Assembly (NCBI GenBank): GCA_009923795.1
Contig: RFSU01000003.1
Span: 1 to 29,579 of the forward strand
Source: Sphingomonadaceae bacterium
GTDB lineage: Bacteria; Pseudomonadota; Alphaproteobacteria; Sphingomonadales; Sphingomonadaceae
Length of the DNA: 29,579 nt
Direction: 5' to 3'
Below, piece after piece: positions 29,181 to 29,579 of the stretch; the stretch's first letter is position 1; every line of letters starts with the position of its first letter. The position numbers and the translations under genes were made by a program. The notes under the pieces are model-generated. The model did no database searches. It saw only the letters and a program-made list of their open reading frames with translations, and was not told the DNA's origin.

Positions 29181-29579
29181 TCAAGCCACCGGGTGACGAA
29201 CGGGCAGCCCTGCGGACGCCAGCGCGCGATGCGCATCGCCCAGCGTCGCCTCGCCAAAGTGAAAGATCGATGCCGCAAGCACGGCGCTGGCATGACCTTT
29301 GGTGACGCCCTCCACCAGATGGTTGAGGGTTCCAACCCCGCCAGAGGCAATGACAGGCACGCGCACGGCATCGGCAATCGTGCGGGTGAGATCGAGATCA
29401 TAGCCATCGCGCGTGCCATCCCGATCCATCGAGGTGACCAAGAGCTCGCCCGCCCCCAAATCTGCCAAGTGCAACGCATGGGCAATGGCATCTAGGCCCG
29501 TTGCCTGCCGCCCGCCATGGGTGAAGACTTCCCAATGATCGCCCGACCAGCGCGCATCAACACTAGCGACCACACATTG
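29181..29579 (-). CDS. hisF: Imidazole glycerol phosphate synthase cyclase subunit HisF (3' part)
   Basis: C-terminal about 132 residues of the TIM-barrel cyclase; the 5' part lies beyond the window end. Visible: CVVASVDARWSGDHWEVFTHGGR, GAGELLVTSMDRDGTRDGYDL with the general-acid Asp, VPVIASGGVGTLNHLVEGV and HASAVLAASIFHFGE. Converts PRFAR with HisH-derived ammonia to imidazole glycerol phosphate and AICAR. Followed by hisE and the HIT gene on the same strand. Confidence 0.97.
   Translation of the reverse strand, partial: QCVVASVDARWSGDHWEVFTHGGRQATGLDAIAHALHLADLGAGELLVTSMDRDGTRDGYDLDLTRTIADAVRVPVIASGGVGTLNHLVEGVTKGHASAVLAASIFHFGEATLGDAHRALASAGLPVRHPVA

Overview
This window is chromosomal DNA of an alphaproteobacterium, most probably of the order Sphingomonadales. 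The basis is the set of gene families and their order: aroQ-accB-accC, a fused thiS-thiG, a CarD-type regulator, DUF1489, ribosomal protein S9 with a long Ala/Pro N-terminal extension, and hisF-hisE-HIT. GC content looks moderately high, roughly 55-60% by eye. The genus cannot be fixed from sequence alone. I see no rRNA, tRNA, insertion sequence, prophage or CRISPR array. Apart from one toxin-antitoxin pair and a small regulator/lipoprotein cluster, this is mostly core genome.

Layout. 1-4400: a secreted EF-hand protein (-), purC (+), then an unusual cluster of two short paralogous MarR-like regulators (+) around an orphan lipoprotein (-), a GNAT acetyltransferase (-) and a small secreted adhesin-E-like protein (+). 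4500-6760 (-): rplM-rpsI, with a clear terminator and a possible attenuator in the leader, and heme A synthase ctaA. 6840-8320 (+): a merC-zur-mobA group behind a probable Zur operator. 8315-10896 (-): a beta-hydroxyacid dehydrogenase coupled to an exported amidohydrolase. 11006-13152 (+): threonine ammonia-lyase and the N-degron leucyltransferase bpt. 13189-13814 (-): a RelE-type toxin with an XRE antitoxin. 13877-14851 (-): thiS-thiG fusion. 14945-18703 (+): aroQ, accB, accC and an L,D-transpeptidase. 18922-19455 (+): carD with a strong terminator. 19513-21287 (-): mgtE and DUF1489. 21419-22925 (+): luciferase-like monooxygenase and cyclophilin. 22945-25668 (-): LysR regulator, MFS transporter and an ABM-domain protein. 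25788-26783 (+): PfkB sugar/nucleoside kinase. 26858-29579 (-): APC amino-acid permease, HIT protein, hisE and the 3' part of hisF, which runs off the window.

How the genes work together. Several groups are translationally coupled by overlapping stop/start codons: rplM/rpsI, dehydrogenase/amidohydrolase, toxin/antitoxin, mgtE/DUF1489 and ABM/MFS. accB and accC supply two subunits of acetyl-CoA carboxylase; hisF and hisE are histidine biosynthesis steps; zur probably controls its own operon with merC.

The parts most worth a second look are the paired MarR-like genes with shared ATATCA/TGATAT inverted repeats, the Zur-box candidate, a hairpin that would bury the Shine-Dalgarno sequence of the amino-acid permease, a toxin-antitoxin promoter built on a 15-bp tandem repeat, an L,D-transpeptidase with no visible export signal, and a strong terminator with no gene in front of it.
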